Positions 20,950 to 30,927 of a DNA stretch of 30,927 nt are shown one piece after another (positions within the stretch are counted from its first letter, which is position 1; each line of letters starts with the position of its first letter). This stretch comes from Blastomyces gilchristii SLH14081 (Eukaryota; Ascomycota; Eurotiomycetes; Onygenales; Ajellomycetaceae), in NCBI RefSeq assembly GCF_000003855.2, contig NW_003101663.1:2659-33585 (forward strand), in the 5' to 3' direction. A program made the position numbers and the translations under genes. The notes under the pieces were generated by a model. It worked only from the letters and a program-made list of their open reading frames with translations, had not been told where the DNA came from and made no database searches.

Positions 20950-22030
20950 TAAGTGAATATCAAGTTCTTAGATAGAAGCTTGCTCATCAGTCTTTCTGGC
21001 CTCACAATAAGATCTTATAAGAGAATATTAGTAAAAGACATGAGAGTTCTGACACTCAGATGTGTAAAATATTCATATGATTACACTTCTTCAGGTTTCA
21101 CAGATATCACACATTCAATAAATGACATGTCTAACAATAATATGAGAGAACTCTTGAATATGAGTATAGAAGTAATATTACAGTGACTCTGAACAATGTT
21201 GAAATTACAATAGTAACAGATAGCAGACATGCATGCAACTCAACAACTTCAATATAAAGAGATTCAATGATTAACTTAACAAAGAACTCATGTGATTTCA
21301 ACATCTACAGAATTGAATACAAAAGCACTGAAAGAATGCTTAGATGCTTCTGTATATTTCAACACTTCTGATCTCACTCTCTACTCATCATGAAGAATGG
21401 AAATGCTTGTGAAACTGAGTATAGATGAAGATATCATTGACTCACTAATCAATCAAGATTGATATATCAATGAATGATTGAAGAATCATGTGAAACAGAA
21501 GTTTTATTCATGAATGAAAGCATGTGAATCAGCATTGTGAACATCTGACAATATTATCAAACATCTTGATGTTCTGTTCTGAGACACTGCCATGCAACAG
21601 AAAGTGTTAGATTGATTACAGAGCATTTGACAGAGAAATACTTCTCTTACAACATTCATCTCTGACTTTGACATTAAAATCTTAGAAGCAGGTGATCAAT
21701 CTTGAGAGAATTGAATGAAGATTAGTATGCTTAAGAAGACATTAAGTTTCAAACTCTTACAGATTCTTATAAGCATAAATAAAGACTCAACTTATGAAGG
21801 CTTCTGCACACAGCTCTGAACATTGAATGACTGTCTTATCAAGCTCAAGAATATACAGAACAGTGACAGAAGATATTATATCTCAGTCACTTATACATCT
21901 GTGCTAAAGAGAAGTAACAGCAATGATACAGATGTCATGAACTGAATAGATTCAAATGTCTATATACAAGTAAGAGTTTCTGCTGTTTGAACAGGCTTCT
22001 AAGTCTCTGAGATCACTTCTGAGAAAGTCA
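20950..22030 (+). pseudogene. Ty3/Gypsy gag-like pseudogene
   Basis: This is a gag (capsid) remnant downstream of the LTR. In the plus frame, mostly broken by TGA: a coiled N-terminal part (to about 21300), then a capsid-like region with FNTSDLTLYSS (near 21358), YINE-LKNHVKQKFYS (near 21455), NIIKHLDVLF-DTAMQQKVLD (near 21553), TTFISDFDIKILEAGDQS (near 21652), and LNDCLIKLKNI (near 21825). A motif VMN-ID near 21935 fits the MDW found after capsid in related fungal gags. The longest open part is 20953-21186. The start codon is uncertain. The frame meets an oppositely oriented pol at about 22000-22040. Confidence 0.65.
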
Positions 22031-24111
22031 CTGATTAGCTTGTATGAAATATATCATGAATTTCTAATAATGTGTTAAGACAGTAGTTATAGCTATCTAG
22101 AACTTCTATCACTTTATATCTGACATAGCAGTAGTCTAGCATATAAGATGAATATATGATTTGTATATTCTTGAGATTCAATTATACAAGATCTTCTATC
22201 TTATACTGCTCTGTGAGATCTTATCAGATATTGATTTAATCTTCTTGATCTTGTTTTACAGTTGTCATGAAGACCTCTGCTTAGTTATAGATGTCTCAGA
22301 GCTTTATTACTATATTATCAGCAATCTGAATCAGACTGTGAGAGTTTAATATGAACTATGTAATCTCTAGAAGATTCAACACTTTCATGTAATATTCATG
22401 TGTAAGAAAGAACAGACTTATATCTGTTAAAACAGTATCTCAACTGTTGATAGTGATCTCTGTGTATAGAAGAAGATTATATTAATTATCTTATAAGTGA
22501 TTACAGAACTTATAAAGATAATTCTTTATAATCTGAATTATCTGTTCTGATACATCATCAGTCTCAGAGTGATAGACAGTTGACAGATAGTATATAATCT
22601 TAAAAACTTGACAGATTCTTGTTCAGAGAGTACTTATAAATTAACAACTCTGATTCAATACTATTAATCTCAGCAATTCATATATCTGATAGAATGAACT
22701 TTATAAGAAGACTCCAGTGACTTGTTCAGTATTCATCTTATTATAAGATTTCAATATTATATTCTTACTTAGTCAGTTAATAATAATCAGAATGTTTCTA
22801 CAACTCTTACTCTTAAATAGATTAATAGTAAAGTCAATCATTATATCTTATCAGATTCTATTGAGAATATTAAGTGATTTCAGTAAATCTTTTCTACAGT
22901 TCTTTCATAAGATAATAGAAGAACAGTGATTACAGTTTCAGATAAAGCATCTGATACTGTTTAATATCTCAGATCAGTAGAATTCTTGAGAGATCATTCT
23001 ATATAGTTATTCACAGCTTAGATAATCAGTTATACATGAATTATACATCTCTTATATTATCTAAGTATGTAAGAGTTCAGAGTGAGAGACTCAGCATCAT
23101 TCATGAAATTATAGAGTGTTATTATCATCAACTAAGCATTCTGAGATATCAATTCTTATACATAGTTCTAGAGAGAATCAGAGTGTTTCTTGATATACTA
23201 CTTTAGTAAGAATCTGAAGAAGTTTATTAGTCTGAGCTGCTGTATATCACAGTTCATTCAGTGTAGAGAAAGTGAAGATATTAATATCAGTTCTAATCAG
23301 AGAAGTATATATAATACTGTGAGCTGTTTTATCTTGATCAACTAATATCTTCATATTCAAGAGCTGATGCTCTCAGTTTATTCAGTGAGTATCTGTTATA
23401 TCAGATAATATATCTTACTCTTGTTATGAGAGAACATCTGTCATTGAGTTCTAGCTGTCAGAGCAGTAGTGTATTGTAAAATGAAAGCAGCTTAGATCCT
23501 CAGATCATTATATCTATTATTCAGGTAAGTTTATAGATTGTGTAGGAAGGTATTTGAGATTCTTATAATCTATGACTATCTCAAATTCAGAGATACTTCA
23601 GAGTTCAGAGTCTCATTCTTCTAAACAGTATATAATTATAAGAAGTTTCTTATTATAGATCTCATAATTACATTCAGCAGAACTCAGTTTCTTAAATATG
23701 AAAATATATAATTATAGAATATCTTTATTATTATATTATAATATTACTTCTTCTATTACATAGTCAGAGAAATCAGCTTCAATAACTATCTTATAATCAG
23801 AATCAAATATTATCAGTAGAGAGATATTAATAAATATCTTCTTTATCTATATAAATGCAGCTTCAGTATTCACTGATTATTGAAATACTGAGTCTTTCTT
23901 AGTGAGATCTGTAAGTGATCTTACAATATCTGAGAAGTTTTGTATAAATTATTGATAGAAGTTAGCAAATCTGATGAAGCTTTATATATCTTTCACAGTA
24001 CACAGAGCTTCTCATTCAAGAATGATGAAGACTTTCTCAGAATTCATTTGAATTCTCTTATCAGCTTCTATAATAAAACTCAGATACTTAATACTCTTGA
24101 CTTTAAAATCA
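22030..24111 (-). pseudogene. Ty3/Gypsy family 2 pol fragment (RT end to pol C-terminus)
   Basis: On the minus strand, from right to left: RT palm end (VKYLSFIIEADKRIQMNSEKV, near 24090-24030, in two parts), thumb (RFANFY, near 23960; NFSDIVRSLTDLTKKDSVFQ), RNase H (IVIEADFSDYVIE near 23790; KKLSSAECNYEIYNKKLL near 23690; VIDYKNLKYL near 23570), an integrase core end (TDDVSEQIIQIIKNYLYKFC near 22560) and a C-terminal IHDIFHTS motif (near 22050). Stops are mostly TGA at Trp positions. It differs in motif from family 1 (6073-7469), so it is a separate family. The protease and RT N-terminus are absent because the Helitron 5' end interrupts RT at about 24112. Confidence 0.82.
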
Positions 24112-27100
24112 TCTCTCTATATATTATAGAAAAACCAACTTTTCCGAGTAAAATGCCCTGTAACATGACCTCACATGATATCACATACACTTCATTAAAA
24201 TGAATTCATCTGAACAGCCAGCTCTGCAGCCTGTACAGCTCTGATATTAATCTTTATTCTTTTCTTTACAGATATTCTCTACTGTATTTACATTCTTTAT
24301 ACTCTTCTCTACATTCATTCCAATCTATACATTCATTAATATACTCATTTCATGCGCTGCTGCTCAGCATGTGAGGATTCTCATTCTCTCAGTGCATTTG
24401 AACAGTCTCAATTCAATGCATTATTCTGTACATGCTCTACATGCTGTCAAGCTCAACATTGCACACATCAGTCACATTCAGTTCAAACCTCTCATCTGTC
24501 ATTAGAGGATGTAGCTGCTTTTATGCTCAACTCACAACAAGTTAAGCTGTCGCACTGTGATACATGCTGTGAAGATCATTCATCTCACCTGTTCCATGCT
24601 GCTAATTGTGTCTTCAAGAACTGTGATGACTGCTGGGCTCTCAATCATGAATGTGTCTGTGATGTCAAATACTGTTGTTTGACAGCTGCTGCAGCAGTTG
24701 CTGCAGCAGATGAGTCTGCTGATTATATACATGCAGATTCATCAGAGTGATCAGCCCTCAATGATCTCAACACTTGAACCAGCTCAACTACCTCTGAATC
24801 AGCTGTTAATTCTTCAATCACTCACAGCTGCTGATCTGTTCTCTGCAGCTTTCACTTCTACATCTGTCACTATCAATCACTTGATTTTGACTGAATGAAT
24901 GTCTGCTGCTCTGTCTGCAGAGCTAAGCATTGAATTGACAAATGTGTACGCGGGTTGTCAAAGACCCTCTCAGTGTTTTTCACATGCTGTGCAAGAGATG
25001 CTGTAAGACTGTCATCTGTCAGAGAATTCTCATCAGAGCTACATGAGCTGTTTAATAATGATACAGCTGACATGAAGCATTTCTGCAAGTATATTCAGAA
25101 CTATAACTCTGCTCTGGCATTTACATCTCTTAAGTGTAAGCAGAATTCACACCTGGGTCATCTGACTACTGACAGCCTGATGTCATTTCAAATACAGAGA
25201 GAACTCTATCATCTGCAAGAGTCATTAGAGTCTGAGTCAGATGATGATGTCTGTTTTATACAAATATGAATTCACAATCTGCAGTTTGATGCAGATATTG
25301 TAAATGATGCAGACTCTGTCATACATTCTAGCATGTTTAATCATATTCATATTATATTGCTTACTGTTTATTTATTTACTTTTTCATATTCTTCTATTAT
25401 ATTGTTGACTGCTAATGTTTCTAAGATTAATTCTTTTATTCAGCTTTATCAGTCTATATAAGAGATACTACAGAACAGCTCTGCTGTGTATGTCAGTTTG
25501 AACTCTGTTATACAGCTGAAGACAGGCAATGACTGCTGTCATGAGAATCTGTCTACTGTCTCAGAGATTGCAGTTATTATACAGAACACTTCTAGCAGTA
25601 CTTATCATCTTCATATCATTCTTCTAACACTACAATAATCTGATGCTGGCTTGAGTCTTACATATATTGACTCTCACAGTTCATTATATCTTTCACTGCA
25701 TTACATTCTACTTTTTCCTTCAGAAGATCACAGCTGGCATATTGATATGAATATACTTACACATCTCTCATCTGCTTGCAACAGCTCTGATGATGATGTT
25801 GATGATACTGTTAAGAATGAAGATAAGCATGACAGCTGTAGCCTGACTCTGCATATATGACATGTATATAATCTTTTCTAACAAGATGGTGTTGATGCTT
25901 CTCTTTTCCAGGCCAGACATCTATTTCAGCAGTATTTGATTGATGTCTATATAAACATTGATGAACAGTGGCTGAATTGAGTTCACACTCATCAATCAGA
26001 AATTCATGCAGATCAATATAGTGATCTGTGTGATGCTATACAGGCAGGTGATACAGACTGCAAGCAGCTTGATCACTGTGTGATATTATCTGCTTCTCAT
26101 ACAGACAGTGAACATTTTATGTATAAACTATTTCAGGATTCTATGATGATTGTCTTCAACTACAGACACTCAATTCTTTTCATTACATTCACAGCTAATT
26201 CTGAATAAAAGAAGATTATCTGTGAGTTGCTCTCTGATCAGACTGCAGCAGATCACTCAGATTTGATTGTATATGTTTTTACAATGAAGATTTTTCATTT
26301 TCTTAATATTCTCAAATCTGAACAGCTGTTCAGGCTAATGTTTACCAGGGTATGAACAATTAAATATTAAAAACATGAACTGTATCATATGTATCTGTTA
26401 ATCTGGCTAGAGAACTCTGAGCAGTTTTTGCAGTCTGAGATAATTGATGAGATTATATCTGCAGAGCTGTCAAGCACTGCTGAGAATACAGACAGGTTGA
26501 GTGAATTAATCTGTAAATTCATGATTTATGATTCATGTAATGCTGATGAGGTGAGCCTCTGTCATAAGAATGACAGATGTATAAAACATTTTCTCAAAGC
26601 TTTTCAGAGTGCTACAGCTGTTGAAGAGAATAACTATTCTCTGTACAGACAGTAGTATGATTCATCTATCTTCTTCAAATATACTGTCAACAATAGTGAG
26701 ATTGTAATTGACAATTAATGAGTTATTTCATACAACCTCTATCTCATCTGCATATATAAAGCTCATATAAATGTTGAGGTCTGCGCCTCTGTTAAAGTCA
26801 TTAAATATATTAATAAATACATCTACAAGGGCCTGAACTGCACTATTCTTCATATCATTGACTTCAATAATGAGATTGATATTCAACTGTACAGATGTTA
26901 TATCAGCCCAACTGAGACTGTATGATGTATATTCATATTCTATATATATCAGAAGTTTTCATCTGTTGAGATGTTGTCTATTCATCTATCAGACTGTCAG
27001 ATGATTTACTTCTCTGAATCTGAACATGAAGATCATGAATATATAACTGATTATTTGATAAATAACATATCTAAGTTCATAACATTCTTTATCTATAACT

Positions 27101-27120
27101 GTTCATATCTGAATGCTCAG
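24112..27120 (+). mobile_element. Helitron, 5' part
   Basis: This is a rolling-circle transposon with a Rep-type gene. The proposed 5' end is TCTCTCTATATATTATAG at 24112, after an A, where the minus-strand Gypsy RT stops. A 5' TC and insertion between A and T are Helitron features, but this end is inferred from the break only. The next 90 bp hold some CpG and CC. The right end is cut by a LINE 3' fragment at 27121. The Pif1-like helicase domain and the 3' hairpin/CTRR end are not in the window. Confidence 0.75.
24352..27120 (+). pseudogene. Helitron Rep/helicase pseudogene, N-terminal part
   Basis: This single frame of about 922 codons, interrupted only by stops, codes the replication initiator of a Helitron. 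In order: a Cys-rich N-terminus (CCSACEDSHSLSAF then CSTCC, 24352-24750); a second Cys region (CCSVCRAKH near 24904; FFTCCARDAVRL near 24976); a Helitron-like N-terminal region with YNSALAFTSL (near 25108), RELYHLQESL (near 25198), LHYILLFPSEDHSWH (near 25693) and HLFQQYLIDVYINID (near 25918); the Rep domain with LFITFTANSE (near 26176), HUH motif changed to H-M-Y (26386-26394; second His lost), FMIYDSC (near 26518), and the tyrosine pair Y-I-N-K-Y kept (26806 and 26818). It breaks at NAQ before 27121. Cys codons are abundant, while Pro and CGN-Arg are depleted. Confidence 0.87.
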
Positions 27121-27234
27121 TTATTATTATTATTATTATTCTTCAATTATAGATGTATGCAGTCAGAGACTATGACATCTACCTGAGAACTAAAAGTTCT
27201 CAGGGTTTTTCCTATGTCTGTAAAGTTAACTATT
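27121..27234 (-). mobile_element. LINE 3'-end fragment D
   Basis: It is the reverse complement of 15038-15150, the last about 115 bp of copy B. It includes the triplet tail (TTATTATTA... at the left) and the 9-bp stem hairpin at 27183-27203. It interrupts the Helitron Rep frame. Similarity stops at TAACTATT (27234), next to the 5' end of copy E. It can be read as a short truncated insertion or as the 3' portion of copy E (see findings). Confidence 0.88.
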
Positions 27235-28732
27235 CAACTGCAACTGCTTCACCATGAACTCGCTCGATTTTTTAAATAAGAACCCGCTGATAGATTCATT
27301 GAAAAGCCCTCAATCATACAAGCATTTTGACCCCATCGCTGACCGCATACCCCGTTGTGGTGGTGGAGTTATCCAGTCAAACATGAACCAGACGTCGTTC
27401 GGAACTCCTGCGTGGGGATTATCCCTCATTCTCCCCTACCACACCACAACCCCCGGGGCCAAAATTGCCATACCAATTTGTAAGGGTGAAGAGACCTTAG
27501 CCGCATGCACCAAATCTTCTCAATTTTTGGGAAGATCCCTGATCTGTAGTTGTGGAGATATCTGAAGGAGTGATCTTCCGCTGAAACCCTGTCCATCTTT
27601 GATGTTCCAAAACATCAATGCCAAGTCCCACCCTCGTACCGCCCTTCCCAATCTGGCCCATCCCCAGACAGAAAAAATACAAAATGATACCTCAGCGATA
27701 ATATCAAGTACATAATCAACAGACAACAAGTCAACAGCATATCAACAACTATAAAATCAGTATACCTCAAGGTCTGACTGAGCCTTTGATCCCTGCACAG
27801 TGAGATATATTAAATCTAGTTTTAATATCTCAATATTCAATAGATTCTGCAAGGGATTGAGAACAGCAACACTAGATTTCTATTAAATTTGAGAATTAAC
27901 TCTATATTAATATAATCATTGACAAAGTCTTCTATTTTAAGATATAAATAACCAGTTCCTCTACATCTCACTGACAATATTTATATTATCATATAGAAAC
28001 AGACTTATATTCTCTATAATATCAAGACTCTGAAGAGAGAAGATCTTGATAGAGAGTATACAGTAGTACATATCTTAGCAGTTTCTATCTCATTCTTCTG
28101 CAGCAGACAATGTATAAAAAAAAAAGATCTTAGAAATAGTTTTTTACTTCTCTTGAAAAAGTAAGGTGTTTTTCTCTGAGTTTTATACAATATTCTTACA
28201 AAGAATTAAAAACAGTGCTGTTTTCTGTCATAATTTCATATTCTTTTAAGTAAGAATTACTTTTTCAGTGACTGAAGAGCTTTTATTAATACTTAATTCT
28301 TTTTTACACTCTTTATTAACTGATTTGAGTTGCACACTTGTTGTGTGAGAAGAATTGAATAATTTAGAATAAAATTGAATAGTTTTAATCAATTTCTCTG
28401 TAAAAAATTGATTTATTTTTTATCAGTTTTTCTCTCAAAAACTGTTATATTATCTGATTTATTATCAATTAATATCATACTTTTTCTCACTGTATCCCAA
28501 GAAAGAGATTGTAAAGATTTTATTGATTTATCTCAAAAATCAATTTTAGTTTATTAGATTCTCTTCAAAAATCTAACCTAGTTACTGAACTAGTGTGAAA
28601 AAAATCAGGTGTTTTATACATAAAAGTCTTTTATTCTTCTTTTGAAACAGTCTGACCAACTTTTCAATTGAAAACAGACTTAGAAATATCTCAATTGAAA
28701 CAGTCTGATTAACTTTTCATTGAGTGAAAACA
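27235..28732 (+). promoter_or_regulatory. LINE 5' UTR, copy E
   Basis: The CpG- and CC/GG-containing segment extends from 27254 to about 27700, longer than in copies A and B. One copy of the 155-bp unit is present (core near 27651). The conserved hairpin is near 28012-28056. The 53-bp unit is present about 1.4 times (cores at 28648 and 28701). A 103-codon open frame at 27254-27565 is not conserved in copies A or B. Promoter activity is inferred. Confidence 0.68.
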
Positions 28733-30364
28733 ATGAGTTCAAAAATACACTCAGTTGATGTGGAAAAAGATGCTTTCTCAAATGCTATTTCTGAGATTGA
28801 AATTCTGAAGAGAAGAAAGAAAGAAGAAATAGAGAAACAACAAGTTCTTGAAATACAGAAACTTGAAAAAGTAAGCAAGATTCTTGAAAAGCAGTGTCTG
28901 AGTAAGATGAATAAAGAAGTTCTGTTAATTCTTCATACTCAGACTAGATAACTACAGAAGATGATCAAGTTCAAACTTAGAATCTCAAACACAGTTCAAA
29001 AAACATTGAAAATTCCTAGTACAATCACTGACTCTTTATCTTACTCTTCTTCATTCTTTTTTCCTACTTCTTCTTCTTCTTTGAATCAGAAGAAAATATA
29101 TGCTCAAGTAGCTGAATCTGCTATCTCTAAATCTGCTGTCTCAAAACCTGCTCAAAATCCTGAGAAAACTAAGAAGAATACTGCTCATGCCTCTATTCAT
29201 AGAAAAGTGAAAAAGAAAATATAAAAAGAGAAAAACTTTCAAATCTTCAGAAATAGAAGACTTATTCTCAAAGTCTCAAATCAGAATATTCTGCAAAGAA
29301 ACAAGCTAAACTCAAATCTCATTTTCAGAATCAGAAATGAAATTAATCAGCAGTTCTTTTCTCAGTTAATAACTGATATTGAAGTTTAAAAATCAGTTAT
29401 AACTTCAATTGAGTTATTATTCTTTGAAAACTTCATCATTCTGACTACAATGCCTGAATTCAGTGCTGAATTCCTTATTCAGAATAAGAATCTCTGAAAG
29501 TCAGTAGTAGAATCTTTATTAAACATAATAATTCTATCTGAAAGAGATGAAAAGTGAGATAAATTCATTCTTTATAATATTTCAGTTGAAATTTTTGACT
29601 GTGAAGAAGAAATGCTACTTCTTAAAAATGAATTGAAAGAATACAACTCTATTCAACTGAGAAAGAAGCCTATATGACTAAATTCAATTGAGTTCAGATA
29701 AAGCAGGAGAAATGCCTCTGTTCTAGTATATATAAAAACACTTGAACAGTCAAAGATCTCTGAAGTAAGAGTAGCAGATTTGAAAATGAGAGTTCATGAA
29801 TACAAAGACTCAAGAATGAATCTCAAAGCTCAAACACAGTGTTCAAACTATCAAAGATATGAACACTTTACAATCTCATGTTTTAGAGACTCAAAATGTG
29901 CATTCTGTGCCAGAGATCACAAAACTAGTGAGTATGAATGTGAAACATGCTCAAAAAGAGATGAAATTTATCAATATACTCTGCTTAAGTGCTCTAATTG
30001 TAAAGAAAAATATACATCTAGCTCAAAAGAATGTATATTTACTTCTAGAACTCAAAAGAACTAAAGAAAAGATGAAGCTCAAAGTCAATCTAGAACTGAA
30101 GAGAAGAGTCAAGCCAGTAGACTTACAACTGCAAGCTTAAAAAGAAGAAACTCTTAACTATCTAAATCTTCAAACTCTAATTCTCCAGCTAAATATAAAC
30201 AGAATTTGAATTCTCAAACTTCTGTTAAGATTAGAGAATTAAGAAATGACTCTGATAATAAACTAGATATAATGCAAGCAGTTGAGATTCCTACTTTTAA
30301 GAATAGTTATAATCTACTATCTGATAATAGTGATTAGATTCTACTCTTCTCTCTTTTAGTATGA
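28733..30364 (+). pseudogene. LINE ORF1 (gag-like, zinc knuckles), copy E
   Basis: The start is ATG 28733 (MSSKIHSVDVEKDAFSNAIS); it has 543 codons plus stop with no net frameshift. The coiled-coil-like N-terminus is open to 28951. The Ser-rich linker is in 28961-29224, and the zinc-knuckle cluster in 29780-30064 (CSNY, CAFCARDH, CETCSKRD, CSNC), better kept than in copy B (CVRDH is CARDH here) but with one Cys changed to Tyr. The frame ends at TGA 30362-30364, overlapping the ORF2 ATG at 30361. Several internal stops make it non-functional. Confidence 0.85.
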
Positions 30365-30927
30365 ATATACAACAAAAACAACAAAAAAAGTTTAAAAACT
30401 CTTCAAAAATTACATTTATTCAAAATAATATGAATAGAAACTCAAATTGTATTTATTCTTGTCTTCAAATTGCATTTAAATAAAAAGTTAATTTTATACT
30501 GCTTCAGAAGCTGAATTTTGATGCTGAGTAAAAATATGTCATTTCTCATTCAAGCTACTACTGCTTTTTACCTCAAAAGTCTGAGATAAAGTCAAGAGTA
30601 GTGATCTATGAAAGAAAGAGATTAAGATATCAATTTAATCTAAGATTTGATATCATGTCTGACCCTGATATTCTGATGAGTGATATTATAGATAAAGAAA
30701 ATGAGTTTGATACTATACAGCTCATAAATATCTATAATGAAAAGTTATTGAAGAAAAATAACAATATCTGAATAATTGATAGAGAATTTCTGAATATAAT
30801 CTTATCAAGAAACTTTATAATTGTAGAAGATTTTAATACACATCATCTCTGATGAAATTCAGAATGCAAGAGAGCAGTGAGAGCTGATAATCTAGTTAAA
30901 TGAATCTTTGAGCATCAATAGATTGAT
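30361..30927 (+). pseudogene. LINE ORF2 N-terminus (endonuclease), copy E, partial
   Basis: It starts at ATG 30361 and runs out of the window. The endonuclease QEP motif reads Q-K-L (Glu lost, as in copy B, near 30508). The EDFN motif is present (near 30825). Stops are mainly TGA. The last 20 bases differ from copy B by a small indel. Confidence 0.82.

Larger units (their letters stand above)
27235..30927 (+). mobile_element. LINE copy E, window-truncated
   Basis: It is collinear with copy B from its 5' start: AACTGCTTCACCATGAAC at 27242, shared with copy A. It has a 5' UTR of about 1.5 kb, ORF1 and the beginning of ORF2, and ends at the window edge. Of the copies it retains the most CC/GG in the 5' UTR. 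The 5' UTR is shorter than in A and B through one fewer 155-bp unit and fewer 53-bp units. It is pseudogenised like the others. Confidence 0.9.

Noticed and set aside
24873..25088. Minus-strand open frame inside the Helitron
   Set aside because: It is a shadow of the Rep frame on the plus strand, which has clear family motifs here.
27254..27565. 103-codon open frame at the LINE copy E 5' end as a gene
   Set aside because: It lies in the 5' UTR. Copies A and B differ by a 1-nt indel (near 27354) and copy B lacks the start codon, so the frame is not conserved.
1..30927. TGA read as Trp under a mitochondrial or other alternative code
   Set aside because: Many expected Trp codons are TGA, which mimics code change. 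But TAA and TAG also interrupt the same frames, the content is nuclear transposons (Helitron, LINE, Gypsy), and TGG-to-TGA follows from the GpG loss.

Overview
This window reads as a fungal (probably filamentous ascomycete) nuclear transposon graveyard. It is very AT-rich and has no intact host gene, tRNA or rRNA that I can see. It consists of nested, heavily mutated retrotransposons and one Helitron. The evidence is family-level: a two-ORF LINE resembling fungal Tad1-type elements (ORF1 with zinc knuckles; ORF2 with endonuclease, reverse transcriptase, RNase H and a C-terminal Cys/His motif), two different Ty3/Gypsy families, and a Helitron Rep gene. The species cannot be named from sequence alone.

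Layout. 1-6072 (-): LINE copy A, cut by the window edge. 6073-7469 (+): internal pol fragment of Gypsy family 1. 7470-15152 (+): LINE copy B, complete from 5' UTR to (AAT)n tail. 15153-about 15960 (+): C-terminal end of a Gypsy family 1 pol. About 15960-18690: degenerate sequence with a possible spliced Cys-rich antisense gene, a possible Myb/SANT-like fragment and two 81-bp direct repeats, the second at the start of a possible LTR. 18690-20497 (+): LINE copy C, 5'-truncated. 20498-20859: an LTR of TGT...ACA form. About 20950-22030 (+): Gypsy gag. About 22030-24111 (-): Gypsy family 2 pol, tail-to-tail with the gag. 24112-27120 (+): Helitron 5' part with a Rep reading frame. 27121-27234 (-): LINE 3'-end fragment D. 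27235-30927 (+): LINE copy E, cut by the window edge.

The most interesting signal is mutational. Elements have lost nearly all CpG and CpC (GpG on the other strand) but keep abundant CpA and CpT. In the places where I compared repeat copies base by base, the differences are C-to-T (or G-to-A) transitions at a C followed by C or G. This differs from classical CpA-directed RIP. It explains why most stops are TGA where these families have Trp (TGG), and why Pro, Gly and CGN-Arg are scarce in the reading frames. Promoter-like segments (LINE 5' ends, LTRs, the Helitron 5' end) still hold CpG and CC/GG, so mutation looks graded along each element.

None of the encoded proteins is likely to be functional. 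The LINE ORFs, the gag, the pols and the Rep all carry many stops, and several catalytic residues are lost. The frames themselves are nevertheless largely free of frameshifts: LINE copy B ORF1, ORF2 and the Helitron Rep each stay in one frame over 1.6-4 kb. Decay has therefore been by point transition rather than by indel.
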